Source of the DNA: Calliopum simillimum
Taxonomy: Eukaryota > Arthropoda > Insecta > Diptera > Lauxaniidae
Direction: 5' to 3'
Assembly (NCBI GenBank): GCA_951812925.1
Contig: OX638368.1
Location: forward strand, 112,119,309 to 112,183,308
Length of the DNA stretch: 64,000 nt
Under the pieces are notes generated by a model. The model had not been told where the DNA came from. It was given only the letters and a program-made list of their open reading frames with translations, and searched no databases. The position numbers were made by a program, and so were the translations under genes. Positions 43,707-54,430 of this stretch are shown in pieces; position 1 is the stretch's first letter, and the number at the start of each line of letters is the position of its first letter.

Positions 43707-44129
43707 CTAGAATTGCCTAGTGATCAAAATTTGACCACAAATGTATTAAATAATTTTGGTACTTTTTGGACACTTTTAGTACTTTTTTTTTGCTATTTGG
43801 TACAAAACAGAAAAGCTCATTTATCATCCCTTGTATGATACAAGCGAAATATAAACAAAACAAAAATTTTGAAGTCAGTGCTATGCCTTTTGGCTTTCTC
43901 TTTGAACTTTATCTTCAGCTCTGTATGACACTGTATTTTGATGTTGTTAATGTAGAAAAATTTGCATAAAATTTTACCTGGCTTAAAGTCAAAATATTAA
44001 CATAATTTTAACTTTGTGCTCATCCACAAACAAATACCTTTCTAATGGTGAATAATTTAAAGTCATACTCCATCCCTAACATAGTAAAAAAGGTAGGACA
44101 AATTTTTGTCTTGCGTATTAATATATAGA
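43707..44129 (-). mobile_element. Non-autonomous Helitron-like element, copy 3 (best termini)
   Basis: On the minus strand it runs from A|TCTATATATTAATACGC to a hairpin GGTCAAATTTTGATC, then 11 nt, then CTAG|T. The A and T flanks are at plus-strand 44,130 (T) and 43,706 (A). These are the textbook marks of a Helitron. Length is 423 bp. Inner landmarks shared with other copies are AATACCTTTCTAATGGTG and TTTTTGGACACTTTTAGTAC on the plus strand. Confidence 0.72.
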
Positions 44130-44226
44130 TTATCATTTTTTAATTGTTACTGCCACTGAAATAAATTTCTTTAAATTTAAATTTATATCCAAAACTAAAT
44201 TTTTATGTTTTTCTTTTTCTTTTCAG

Positions 44227-44261
44227 CATTTTCTTTAAAGCACTAAGCAGCAATTCCTAAG
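44227..44261 (+). other. Candidate 35-nt non-coding exon
   Basis: A strong 3' splice site (branch-like ACTAAA, then TTTTTATGTTTTTC and TTTTTCTTTTCAG ending at 44,226) precedes 35 nt ending CTAAG. Then comes GTAAGC, a consensus donor, at 44,262. The 35 nt contain stop codons in all three frames, so it could only be an untranslated exon. That fits a 5' UTR exon between the candidate promoter at 3.57 kb and coding exons beyond the window. It may be chance, though the splice signals are the best pair in the window. Confidence 0.38.
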
Positions 44262-45253
44262 GTAAGCTACAAAATTTGTATATTGCACTTATATTCTCAT
44301 TCTTCATTGCCATAAATTTATATTTTCTACTACCTCATGTGAAAGCAGTGGCATGGAACGTGATTTTTATTAAAGCAACTACATTAATGAACAGTTTACA
44401 CTTCATTAAATCAATATTCTGAGCATCATACGTATAGGCTGGGTTAAACAGTTGTCCTAAAGGGCATTAAATACTTCAACATAAGCATTGCCGCGCACGC
44501 AATTTACTGGAGCAGAACTTTTACTGCAAAGCAATTTAATTGATAACAATTGCTTTTCCGTTAAAGAATTTCTTGTGTTGAAAAGCACTAAAAAAACTCA
44601 AAGCCGTACCACTTACTTTACTTCATCATTTTGCAATAAACACGTTAAAGAGCTAGATAAACTGTGCACGCATTTGTGCGTGCTGCGCATGCGTAGCTGC
44701 ATACTTGGTTGCACAGCAGAAGTCAGTAAATGCTGTTGCTGTAAAAAGTCGTTGTTGTTTCGTTACTTGGTCAAGGTATTGACGAGTTGCATTTTTTATT
44801 TTATGTGCCATGCATCATTGTTCTTTTCTTTCTGTGGTGAAATTTTTTACGTTTTTTTTTTCTTTCTGAAAATTAAAGTTTAAAGTAACTTGGTCATGTG
44901 GCTTTTAATGGTGGTAGTTTTTTTTAATTGTGAATTTTTATTTAAAATTTTGCACCACAAAAAGTATACTAAGAGTAAAACGGTTACATTATTTGGTATT
45001 TTTTTCAGCAACAAATATAAAACACTTGCTTAGGTTAAACTTAAAAGTACTTAAAATTTATCAAACATTCTTTTATATATGAGTAAGTACATTTATTGGT
45101 TGAGCAAAGAGGAAAGTTCAGAAAAGTGAGTTAATTTTAACCAATTCTTTTTCATATATCATAATGGGAGTTATCGTGAATCAATATTCCCGCTGAATTT
45201 TTCTCAAACTGCAATAGAGAATGCACATTTTAATTGAGCGCCTCTCGTAATCT
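44262..45253. other. Unique DNA after the exon candidate
   Basis: 44,460-44,880 is less AT-rich. A 131-codon frame at 44,488-44,883 is Cys/Leu/Phe-rich, ends in a poly-Phe run from a T tract and has no domain; I judge it chance. Nothing else was seen. Confidence 0.4.
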
Positions 45254-45450
45254 TTTATTTCAATTTCAAAACCAAAAAGTATGCCAAAAAAAAAATGTTA
45301 ATTTTATACTATTTTCGTATAAATTTTATACTTTTTTTGGAATAAATTTCAAATTTTTCTGCAAAAAATCGGAATTTAATATCAAAAAAGTTTAAAATCA
45401 ATACTAAAGGGAATCAAAAATAAGAAAAGTAAACTATAATTTTTTAGTAT
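45254..45450 (-). repeat. ACACTAAAAA family arm, solo
   Basis: CAATTTCAAAACCAAAAAGT ... GAATAAATTTCAAATTTTTC ... AAGTTTAAAATCAATACTAA ... ACTATAATTTTTTAGT follow the order of the right arm at 43,095-43,484. No partner arm was found next to it. Confidence 0.55.
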
Positions 45451-45622
45451 TTAGTAATATTCGAAGAAATAAAGTAAAATCAATTGTGAAGAAATCTCGT
45501 TGCTTAAAAGTTGTTTATAATTTTCAGAGATGCCAACTTCATTTAGCAATAAAGAGTTGACAGAACGTACCTGTACTTACAGGAATAGCATATTGTAAAC
45601 TTTGCTATTTCACTTTGCTGAA

Positions 45623-45638
45623 CCCACGTTGGACGCCA
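45623..45638 (-). other. tRNA-Lys primer-binding-site-like motif, minus strand
   Basis: On the minus strand the sequence is TTTATATTTAACA, TT, then TGGCGTCCAACGTGGG. This is the same LTR-end and primer-site arrangement as at 42,710, with the TTTATATTT(T/A)ACA edge shared. The two sites therefore seem to derive from related LTR elements lying in opposite orientation. Confidence 0.5.
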
Positions 45639-45654
45639 AATGTTAAATATAAAT

Positions 45655-46232
45655 CTTTATAAAAAAAAAATTCAAAAAAATTCTGAAAAAATTCACAATA
45701 ATTCTTTGAAAGATTCAAAGCATTTTACGTCATGTAAAATTTTTTCGTAGATGCCTTGGTTTTAAGTAAAGCCAGCAATTTGCTGACAAACACGAGCTTA
45801 ATAGCTGAAAACTCAATTTTATAAAGTTTTTTAAAAAAAAAAAAATTCTGAAAAAATTCACACGTATTTTTTGGATCATTCTAATCATTTTTTTTTTCAT
45901 ACACATTTCTTTTGATAGATGCTTTGTTTTTGAGTAAAAAATCATTTTATTGATCGCGTAATTGAAAAACGTTAAAAGTCGATTTTGGCTGCGAATATTA
46001 TCTATATCCCCTAAAAAAACGTATAATTATTAAACGCCAACAATTTTGTAAGAACATAATCTTTATTTCTAATTTTTTAATAAAAAAAAAGTAATGACCA
46101 AAAAAAAAAAAAGTTTTTTAGCCAAAATGAACCTTCAGTAGAATCAAAAGTGCTGCAGATACCGTTTTTAAGAATTCTTCCAACTTTTGAGTCATTTTCG
46201 GGATGAATCTAAATTTCGACCCGGTCTAATAT
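45655..46232 (+). mobile_element. TTTTGAGTAAAAATCG foldback family, right half
   Basis: TTTTTTCGTAGATGCCTTGG, ATTCACACGTATTTTTTGG, TTTTTGAGTAAAAAATCA, AAACGCCAACAATTTTG and TAGAATCAAAAGTGCTGCAG occur in the order seen at 12,045-12,480 and 56,460-56,900. The mirror half is absent. The 71-codon minus-strand frame is part of the repeat. Confidence 0.6.
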
Positions 46233-46249
46233 ATTGTACATAATTATAA

Positions 46250-46690
46250 AGTTTCCTTAACTTTAAACTCATATAGGTTTGTTCCGATATATTTTTTTAA
46301 TTAGATATCTCAGAAATGTAATGTATTTCTAAACGTTGTAGATTAATAACTAATTTTCATTTGTGGCCGCACTAAAGTCTTGCAAATATTCAATCAAAAG
46401 CCTTCAAACTATTTGTATTTCTTTGCAACTTTCTGACTACTATTTTCATAAAACGAAGTATGATTAACTTTTATAAATATAAAAATTATAAAAAAACATT
46501 TCTTAAGCTTAAACTCTGTTCCGATACAAATTCTTAGTTACATATCTCAGTAAGTTTAGTATGTTTCTAAATGCTGCAGATTAATAAACAGTTTTCATTT
46601 GTGGCCGCTTAAAAGTTTTGCAAATATTCAAATAAAAGCCTTTAAACAGTTTTCATTTCTTTGCACTTACTTTCAAAGTACTGCTAAAAT
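46250..46690 (+). repeat. Two ~242 bp tandem units with TTTGTGGCCGC
   Basis: TTTTCATTTGTGGCCGC at about 46,359 and 46,601, each followed by TTTTGCAAATATTCAAATAAAAGCC and preceded by TCCGATA..TATCTCAG..TTTCTAAA(C/T)G(T/C)TG(T/C)AGATTAATAA, define two units. The GGCCGC word links them to the box-bearing repeats. Confidence 0.7.
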
Positions 46691-46719
46691 AACTGTCAGT
46701 CATTGAAAATTCACAAATA

Positions 46720-47900
46720 CCCACCAAGAAGTCAACATAATCCACTCAATGAAGTCCAGCAACATAGAATAAACTTAACCAACAACTGCTGTGCCAATTC
46801 AATTCAAAATGTACTTGACTACTGCTACTAAATTATTGCCAATGCCATTGTTATATAATGCAACAATAAGCATATGAGTAACTGAGTGCTTTAGTGTGTT
46901 TGTGTTATATTTAGTATGAGAAATGTGCCATTAGACAATAAGACACAAATACAAAAAAAAAAGAGAAGTTATGTTGTCATGCAATTGCCATGTAGTTTGT
47001 TAGAAGCAGAAGAAAATCGACCAACAAACCAACTCACTGTGTATGAGTGTTAGCTGGCAGTTGTACCAACAGTTAATAAAAAAAAAATTTAACAAAAAAC
47101 TATTGTTGTTGCAACAGTTTGCTTGCTTGTTTAGTGCAAATAAATTATGAAGAAAAAAAAAAAACAACAATAAATTTATTTGTGTGTAGAAAAGTAGAGC
47201 GCGCAGCCACATTTATACAAGAATTCTATGGTTCTTTACGTTGCTGCAGTTGCATTAAAAGTATTTCAGTGTTGCTTCTTCTTTTTTTTTTTTTGCCCAC
47301 TGCGCTCGTATTTATTGTGTTGTTGGCCATTTTTTCAAATAATATTCATTGCACAATTATGATTTGCCATATATGTGCAAAAATTGTTAAAAAGCAGCGG
47401 CATCCTGTTCTTTTTGCTGCTGTAGGTTTAATTTTCTACATTTTGCTTTTGCGCTTTTTTTTCGCTTTTTGCTTTCAAGTGAATTGGTTTTCATATATTT
47501 GCTGTGAAAGCCATTTGCCATGATAATTGTTTTTCTGACGTTTTCTATAAACTTTTATAATTTTTAGAATTTCATAACATCATCAATGTATGAAAATACT
47601 TTGAAATTGCAATTCTTTGTTTCTTGTGAGAATATGTTTGCTTGCTGCTGTTGCTGTTGCTGCTGCCGTTTGATCTTGTGCCATTGCTGATTGATTTGCT
47701 GTAGCAAGTGTTGCAAGCAAGCAGGCATACATACACACATATGTGAGCTAGACAAATAAGTATACTTATATATGTTTGTTTGTTTGTTTGTTGTATGATT
47801 AGGCATAAGAAATCAATTTAATGTTGAGCGTAATTGCATTTTGCAATCAAATGTTGTGTAGGTATCTTTTGAAATTGGAGAAGTTACAAAAAAAATAATG
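46720..47900. other. Unique island with microsatellites
   Basis: CTGCTGTTGCTGTTGCTGCTGCC lies near 47,645-47,668 and (GTTT)n at 47,775-47,792. A 134-codon frame at 47,119-47,523 is Phe/Leu/Cys-rich, lacks an ATG-led conserved domain and spans T runs; it is not credible as a gene. Confidence 0.45.
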
Positions 47901-48654
47901 AAAAAATGTGTGTGCGCTCACAGGAAGTTCAAATTGCGTTTCTTTATTTAATTAAAAAGAAGCATGCGCATTCTAATGAATTAAGTTACTTTAATTATAT
48001 AAAAATAAAAAAAAAAAAACGCAATTTTGCAAACAAGTTTGTCGCTTTAGTCTTTTGTTTGGGTTTAACTAAATTTGTCGCTAGTTTGATGTATGACTGC
48101 CTCCGTCTACAAAAAAAATTTGCAAAATAATTAAATTTCATTTAAAATTTTAAACCGGTTTTCTAGTTTTATTTCATTAATAAATTGTCGACCTTTTTAA
48201 AGGTTCAAGCAACGTTTCTGAGAAAAAAATTTGAAAACAGAGGTAATGCAAATACGGATTAGTGCAAATATATCGCTGATGGTTACTTTTATAGAAGAGT
48301 TTTGCTTGACAATTTCGTAGCTGAAGCAATTTATTATAAAAAGAACTCAGAGTGCCATAGACTTACTTTATGTTAGCAATCTCTTGAAAACAGAGTTTAA
48401 AAACGTTTTTTACACTACAATTGCTCCAGCACAAAAACCAAGATGTTCTAAATAAGTAAAGTTCCAAGCTTGATAAAACAAAAGTATTTAATGCTTCGGT
48501 TACTACAATGTCTATCATTGATAAGATTGACAAGTTGTTTGAGTTGAGAAAGGATTAGATGAACTTTTTAGTGAACACTGATTTACAGAGTAAGTTGGTA
48601 GTTAGACGAACATCAAAAAATCAATGTAAAGCGAGTACAAAAATAAGCAAAATC
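47901..48654. other. AT-rich DNA, nothing recognised
   Basis: A long A run lies at 48,006-48,020. No repeat family, gene or RNA was seen. Confidence 0.45.
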
Positions 48655-49300
48655 ATAGAAAGGGTCGATATTAAGATTCATCACGAAACCATCTTAACAG
48701 TTTGAAGGACTCTTAAAAACGATATTTGCACAGTTTTTTATTCCTTCCGAGAAAATCCAGTGTAGCACTTTTGCTTCTGTTGAAAGCCCATTTTGGTTAA
48801 AAAAAAATGTTTTTGGTCATAACTTATTTTTCATTACAAAATTGATACTCAAGCGTGCTCTAAAAATAAAAACTATGTTTTAACAAATATTTTTACGTTT
48901 AAAAATTACAAATTTTTTTGGGGGTAGAGATAATATTCGCTTCCAGAAATAGATTTTTTTACGTTTCTCGTGGTCGGGAAAACGATTTTTACTCAAAAGT
49001 TAGGCATCTAACGAAAAAAATGTACATGCCAAAAATTGCATAGAATTGTCCAAAACATTCGTGTGAATTTTTTCAGAATTTTTTGAGATATTTTATAATT
49101 TTTGAAAATTTGGTTAAAAAAATTATAAAAAAAAGTTTAAAAAAATTCTTTGAATTATTTGACGAATTCTAAGCACCTCATGTCTTATGAAATTTTTTCG
49201 TAGATGCCATGGTCTAGAGTAAATCTAGCATTTTGTTGACGAACGTAAGCTTAACAGCTGAAAACTCTCAATTTGATAAATTTTTGAAAAACTATAAAAT
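48655..49300 (-). mobile_element. TTTTGAGTAAAAATCG foldback family, left half, cut by twin MITEs
   Basis: GAAGGACTCTTAAAAACGAT, GCACTTTTGCTTCTGTTGAA, TTTTTACTCAAAAGTTAGGC, ATTCGTGTGAATTTTTTCAG and TTTTTTCGTAGATGCC appear in the order of the left half at 11,500-12,050. It ends abruptly at 49,300, where the first of two MITEs begins. Confidence 0.6.
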
Positions 49301-49539
49301 CAGGTATGTTCTGAAATCCGATTCACTTCGGAATCGGAATGAAAGCAATTTTCAAGAACTCCGCATTTCGATAACTAACATCAAATCAGATTTATGTTTC
49401 GGTAAATCGAAAAAGAAACATTAGCAAATTCTTTTTGTTGAAACACAAATCCGATTCCCTCTTATTTGTTCGAATGCAAAGCTGTTGAAAATTGCTTTCA
49501 TTCCGATTCCGAAGTAAATCGAATTTCAAAACATGCCAG
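49301..49539. mobile_element. Twin MITE 1 (CAGGTATGTT ends)
   Basis: The 239 bp element has ~60 bp inverted repeats. CTTCGGAATCGGAATGAAAG with GCAATTTTCAA at left pairs with TTGAAAATTGCTTTCATTCC and GATTCCGAAG at right. The ends are CAGGTATGTT and AACATGCCAG. It is followed after 34 bp by a second, diverged copy in the same family. Confidence 0.8.
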
Positions 49540-49573
49540 AATATCTCATAAATAAATATATCCCATAATAAAT

Positions 49574-49814
49574 CAGGCATGTTCTCAATTCCGACTTCGA
49601 TCGTTATCGAAATGGAATCAATCTTAAAGTACTACGCGTTTCGAAAAAGAAAATGAAAAGGGCATTTTATTACAATAAATAAAATTGGTTACTAGTTCCA
49701 GTCCGATGCCTTTAAGCGCAGTTCCGATGTGGTGTTTTTAATGTCGAAATGCAAAGCACCTTAAAATTTAATCCATTCCAATTCCGTTCGAAATCGGAAT
49801 TAAAAACATGCCTG
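49574..49814. mobile_element. Twin MITE 2 (CAGGCATGTT ends)
   Basis: The 241 bp element begins CAGGCATGTTCTCAATTCCG and ends CGGAATTAAAAACATGCCTG. TTCGATCGTTATCGAAATGG matches, with changes, the complement of the right arm CCATTCCAATTCCGTTCGAA. It shares length and end sequence with twin 1, but the arms have diverged. Both are bordered by AAAT at left and AATAT at right. Confidence 0.78.
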
Positions 49815-49857
49815 AATATTCTTTCAAAATCGTTGTCGCTGAAAATTTTATTTTACC

Positions 49858-50600
49858 TTACATCCAGGGTATATTCACTTTGTCCTTCCGTTTGTAACGC
49901 AGAGAAGGAGGCGTGGCAGGTATAGAAAAGTATATATACTCTTGATCAGCGTCACCTCCTGAGTCGATATAATTATGTCCGTCTGTCTGTCTGGCTGGCT
50001 GTCTGTGCGTGGAAATACATTTTTTGGGAAAATTGAGCAAGATAATTCATTGAAATTTGATACTCTACCATTTTCAAAGCTAGTTCGAGAGATTGAAAAT
50101 GAGCAAAATCGGTCAACGGCCACGCCTACCGCCTATACCAAAAATATATTCAATATGCAACTTTAGGAGTATTTTTAACGACAATGCAATCAAAATACAC
50201 ATAAGTATGCACTAAAAATAGTTATCGCAAGCTCTAGGCAAAAACTAGGCAAATTTGAATAAGAGGGCGTGGCACCTTCCATTCAACTAAAAATTTCAAA
50301 ATGCTATACTGAAAGAGTTTTTTTAGATAATCCAACAGTAAAAACAAGCTACCAGCGAAAGCAGAGCGAAATCGGACAAGAGGGCGTGGCACCTCTCATA
50401 TAACCAAAAGTTTTAAAGTGCTATACTGGAAAAGTTTTTTGAGATAATCCAACTGAATTTCACCCAACCACTAAGTGCTATAAATGTAAGTTATGATAAA
50501 AATCTGGAAGAAATTCGACATGAAGGCCTGGCACCATCCATATAAGCAAAATTTTCGAAATGCTGCAGTGTAGGGTATTTAATGTTTGGCCAGACCAAAG
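49858..50600 (+). mobile_element. mini-me / DINE-type element with (TA)n and (GTCY)n proto-microsatellites
   Basis: The start GGGTATATTCACTTTGTCC, TTTGTAACGCAGAGAAGGAG, then TATATATACTCTTGATCAGC, CCTGAGTCGATATAATTATG and TCCGTCTGTCTGTCTGGC (49,868-50,005) match the conserved core of dipteran mini-me elements. In these a short invariant core lies between a (TA)n and a (GTCY)n run. Downstream, at 50,264, 50,382 and 50,522, GAGGGCGTGGCACC-type words recur with AAAATGCTATACTG modules ~118-140 bp apart. The element has no coding; the family is regarded as Helitron-related. The right boundary is uncertain. Confidence 0.8.
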
Positions 50601-50703
50601 GTAATACCCTTACTAGTTTTACTTACTGCTTTTTTGAAAAAGTTAGAAAAGTATGAAGTGAGAGAAGATGATTTTTATAGATTTTTAATCGTTGAATCTG
50701 AAT

Positions 50704-51088
50704 ATTACCTCCGATTTGCTCCATCACGTCTGATATCAGACTTAAGGCGTTCATCCCCAAATTAGTCTAGTTCTTTCTGACAGCGGCATTAAATAACCCT
50801 GAGCTTCCTCTTAAAGCGTACTTTGTTTTGAGATATCTTTGATATATATAGGACTATATTCAATTTGCATACCTTTACTTCAATTGATGATATCTCGTAA
50901 ACTAACGATCCAATTGGAAAAGTTAAAAGCACTTTTTAATAAAAAAGTTCAGGGCTATTCAGTGCCACTCTTAAAAGTGAACTAGATTATTTTCAAAATG
51001 TATGCCATATGTTTAAAGATAGCGTTTTGTGCACTTTAAATCAAGGATCACTCGGATCTTAGGCGTGATGGAGCAAATTGGAGGTCAT
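50704..51088. mobile_element. Foldback MITE with TGACCTCCAATTTGCTCC ends
   Basis: TTACCTCCGATTTGCTCCAT at left pairs with ATGGAGCAAATTGGAGGTCA at right, continuing CACG(T/C)CT. Inner parts also pair: GCGGCATTAAATAACCCTGAG with TCAGGGCTATTCAGTGCC, and GATATCTTTGAT with TTGATGATATCTCG at the centre. Length is 385 bp and there is no coding. Confidence 0.72.
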
Positions 51089-51119
51089 TTTTTGATCTCA
51101 TACTTTTTTTCATCGCAGA

Positions 51120-51513
51120 ACTGCGTAATGTTTGATTTCAAAAACCGATGCTTAGAATTGTTAAAAAAAAAATTTTTTCAGAATTGTTTAAGTGCTTTTG
51201 AGTAAAAAAGCGTTTTTTCGAACGCGTCATTGAAAAATGGTAAATGTCGTGCTTAGGAGCACAATGCCAAGAAAAAACATTATAATTTTTGAGCGCCAAA
51301 ATTTTTGCAAGAAATTTAGTTCCGTGAAAAAAAAAAAATACATTTTTAGCTAAAACCATGTTTTTTATACCAAAACAGGCCTTGAGATAATCAACTCGGT
51401 GTTTTCTCGGAATAAAAAGAAAATGATGGCGATACTGTTTTTAAAAGTTCTTATAAATTTGGTGCTGGTCTTAGAATGACTTTTTTTTGCTTCATACAAA
51501 TCGAACCGGTTTA
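51120..51513 (+). repeat. Fragment of TTTTGAGTAAAAATCG foldback family
   Basis: GTGCTTTTGAGTAAAAAAGCG, TAATTTTTGAGCGCCAAAATTTTTGC and the terminal GCTTCATACAAATCGAACCG (51,490-51,509) place it in the family; the internal part is shortened. Confidence 0.55.
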
Positions 51514-52865
51514 ATATGCGTATGTGTAAATTTTAAACAAACAATTTTTTTTTCAAGCAAAAATTGACAAACATTCAATCATAAAATTTTGTTAAACATG
51601 CAACAATTTCAGACAGCAAAAAATCATTACAAAAAACCACAACAGCAACAATGTAATTTATGCATATCGAATAAGCAACAAGCACTTGTTGCTGTTGTTC
51701 TCAGCTTTTGGTCCCGTGATTTACTTAACCGAATTCTGCGCAAAGCCAAACATGAACTCAATTTAAATGAATCAACTCATAAGTTTTATATTTTTATTTG
51801 TATGTTACATGTGTTAGCCTAGGATTACGTGTTGCATTTAAAAAAAAAAAAAATATTTCTTTTTTCAATAATGTTGTTATTGATGTTGTTCATTACGAAA
51901 AAAAAAGAAAAAAAAACAGAGCAGACAACGCAATCGGCTTTATTTTTCTAGATCATTATTAACAAGCAGATTTAAATGAGGCCTGCTCTAAAACAAAATC
52001 TTTAAGTTTGTACAAAATCTTCAGAGGTAGCAACATCGGAGCAATAGGAACTAAAATGTTTATAAACAAAACCAAAAAAAAAGGCAGACGTTATATATAT
52101 TTGCTACCAAACAACAGCAATAGCAGCAGCAACAACAAAAAAATCAATCTTAATATCAGACGCTGCATTTAAGAAGATCAGCAGCAGCAACCGCAAAATT
52201 GGGTCGTCGAGGATATGCTTCGCTAAAGCTTAAAATCTTGCTATTGTTTTGGTTGTTGTTGTTGTTATTGTATATAAATAGTTGATTTTTGTTTATATTG
52301 CGTTGTGTTTGTTGTCTTCTCTCCTACTAAACTACATTCCGTTTAATTTTCTATGGCAGCAATGTTGCCACTGTATTATACACCACCAACTATTTTTGCT
52401 GCAATATTCTAAAGTGTTGAAATGGCTCTTATTGTTGTTGCTTGCAATTTCTATTTCAATTGGTGGGATGTTGCGCATATTTTATAGAAAATTGCAACGG
52501 CTGACAGGCAATAAAATAAAAATTAGCAAAAATTTCACTTCGACTACATAAATAATTGTTATCATTATACTTTAGTTGAGGAGCAAAATACTCAGAGAGC
52601 AGGTAATTGCAGTGATTTGTATTGGCAATAAGTTTTTTATGCTGTTGAAATTTTCTTTAAAAAAGTAAAAAAGCAAAAAAAAAAAAAAAAAAAATAACGA
52701 AGAAACAAATCGTTCAAAAATTCTTTCATTTAAAATTAATTTAAAATTTAATTTAAACGGATCAAGAGATTTTTCAATATTTCGTCACCATAATGCTACA
52801 ACTAGGTATCTCCAATTTTTTTGTTTTGAGAAAATTATATTTTAAGATTTTTGAGAATTTGAATT
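51514..52865. other. Unique island, no gene
   Basis: 51,590-52,560 is less AT-rich with CAG, CAACA and TTGTTG runs (for example 52,113-52,140 and 52,250-52,265). Long A runs lie at 51,838-51,853 and 52,676-52,695. Frames at 51,589-51,822 and 52,282-52,551 are low-complexity. Confidence 0.45.
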
Positions 52866-52873
52866 TATACAGA

Positions 52874-52983
52874 CTAGAATCGCCCAATGGTCAAAATTCG
52901 ACCACAAATGTATTGAATAATGTTGGTACTTTTTGGACACTTAGAACTTTTTTTTTGCTATTTAAAACGAAATAGAAAAGCTC
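52874..52983 (-). mobile_element. Helitron-like element, copy 4, truncated to its 3' end
   Basis: CTAGAATCGCCCAATGGTC, AAATTCGACCACAAATGTAT, GTTGGTACTTTTTGGACAC and AAATAGAAAAGCTCG match the first 110 bp (plus strand) of the other copies. On the minus strand it retains the hairpin GGTCGAATTTTGACC, 11 nt, and CTAG|T. Homology stops at about 52,983. Confidence 0.65.
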
Positions 52984-53149
52984 GTTGCCACGAAATGCCG
53001 AAAACACCTGATCGACTGGTATATTGCGCGATGCAAGCAAAATTTCGACCATCCCATCATGACATTGTTTCAAAATTAACATTCTTAGTAATCTAAATAC
53101 ATCCTGGCATCAAAAAGTAGTATTGATAAATTTTAATCGCATGAAAATT

Positions 53150-54430
53150 ACCGAAAATGTCCCCTCCGTCATAGTCCTTGTGCAAATCAATCCTTTTCCA
53201 CCCTCGATTTAGCCAATTACAATATTCCACTGATGTTCTGCTTGTGAACATATTTAAGTTCCATAAGAAAAGATGCCCAATTCTGACTCTCCGATGCTCG
53301 CTGGTGGCATTATCACTATTGTCCCCAAGAAATCTTTCCATCCAAATGTTCCCATGTACTTGCTGCGGTCAAAAAAAAAAAAAAAATGACAAAAGTACGG
53401 AAAAAAAATCGATGTCCCCTCCGCACAGTGTTAGATTTTGCCAATCTAGGACGTCAGCCGTAATTTCAAAGATATCGAGTTGGAATTTTGCATATGTGCT
53501 TTAATTCTTTATGCGGAGGTTTAGTTAGATGGAAAAAATTGGACAAAATCTACTTGCACCACCCATACAAATGTGCTTTTTTTTGTAAAAAAAAATTGAA
53601 AATTTGTATTTACCATTTCAGTGGTAACTGAATACTACTGTCAAAAAATTGGAGTGATTAAAAAAGATAATATAAATTTTTTTTCATGATTTCAGTGCAA
53701 TTGTTCATTATAACACTTCAGTCATTGTAAAAAATTTAGTCTTTGGGCAAAAAATGGGCAAGATTTTATTTCTTAAGTCTATTCTATGAATATGTATGCT
53801 CATCCTGTATGCTTTGTCATAGCCTAACCACGCCCAACTTGTAAGTTATAGTCTATGAAAGATTCAAGATTTTTGAAATTTGTCTTATCTTTTAGCTGAT
53901 TATAAAATAATTTGATTAAAATACTTAAGTGCAAATGTAAGGGTTGTGTATAGCAAAAATTTTTAGTGAAAGTATTGACCTTTAATGCAAAAAACTTTTT
54001 GCCAAAAAACAAACGCACAACTTCAATCTGATCGCTCAAAGTTTTGTAATCGATGCAAGCTTGAAAATTTGTTTTTGCATGCTGTTCAATAGTACGTGTT
54101 TGATAGCTGTTATCATGCCAATGACATTTCATTTATTCTCTTTTATTTTTATTTTCGTAACAATTGGTGTCTTTTCTAACAAACTACAAAATATGATCGA
54201 TTTTCAAGCACATTGTTTTTTTCATTTTGATGTCCTAGATTGGCAAAATCTCACACTGTGCTCCGTCATGGTCAAAATATTGTTTTGAAGTGGATTTTTT
54301 TTTTGGTGCATAATCATTGTGGAATGAAGAGTCTCTCAAACTTAATCGATTGTGCCCGGTAGCAAGAGTTAACGATTTGCTTTGTGTTCGTAATGCCCAT
54401 CCGTCATGTGTCCCCTACGTCATGTATGTA
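53150..54430. repeat. Inverted repeat with TGTCCCCTCCGTCATG words
   Basis: GAGATTTTGCCAATCTAGGA-type sequence at 53,428-53,452 (with CCTCCGCACAGTGTTAG before it) reappears inverted at 54,230-54,262 (GATGTCCTAGATTGGCAAAA, then TCTCACACTGTGCTCCGTC). GTCCCCTCCGTCAT or variants occur at about 53,159, 53,414, 54,249 (inverted context) and 54,411. The 108- and 102-codon frames inside belong to this repeat. It is perhaps an old foldback; the ends are not defined. Confidence 0.45.

Noticed and set aside
44488..44883. 131-codon plus-strand frame close to the small exon candidate
   Set aside because: It ends in a poly-Phe run from a T tract and shows no recognisable motif or membrane/signal pattern beyond chance hydrophobicity. 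No splice evidence ties it to the exon candidate.
47119..47523. 134-codon plus-strand frame
   Set aside because: Phe/Leu/Cys-rich translation of T-rich DNA, without an ATG-led conserved domain. Best explained as a chance open frame.
53178..54132. Frames of 108 and 102 codons
   Set aside because: Both lie in the CCTCCGTCATG inverted repeat and contain a Lys run from poly-A. No family is recognised.
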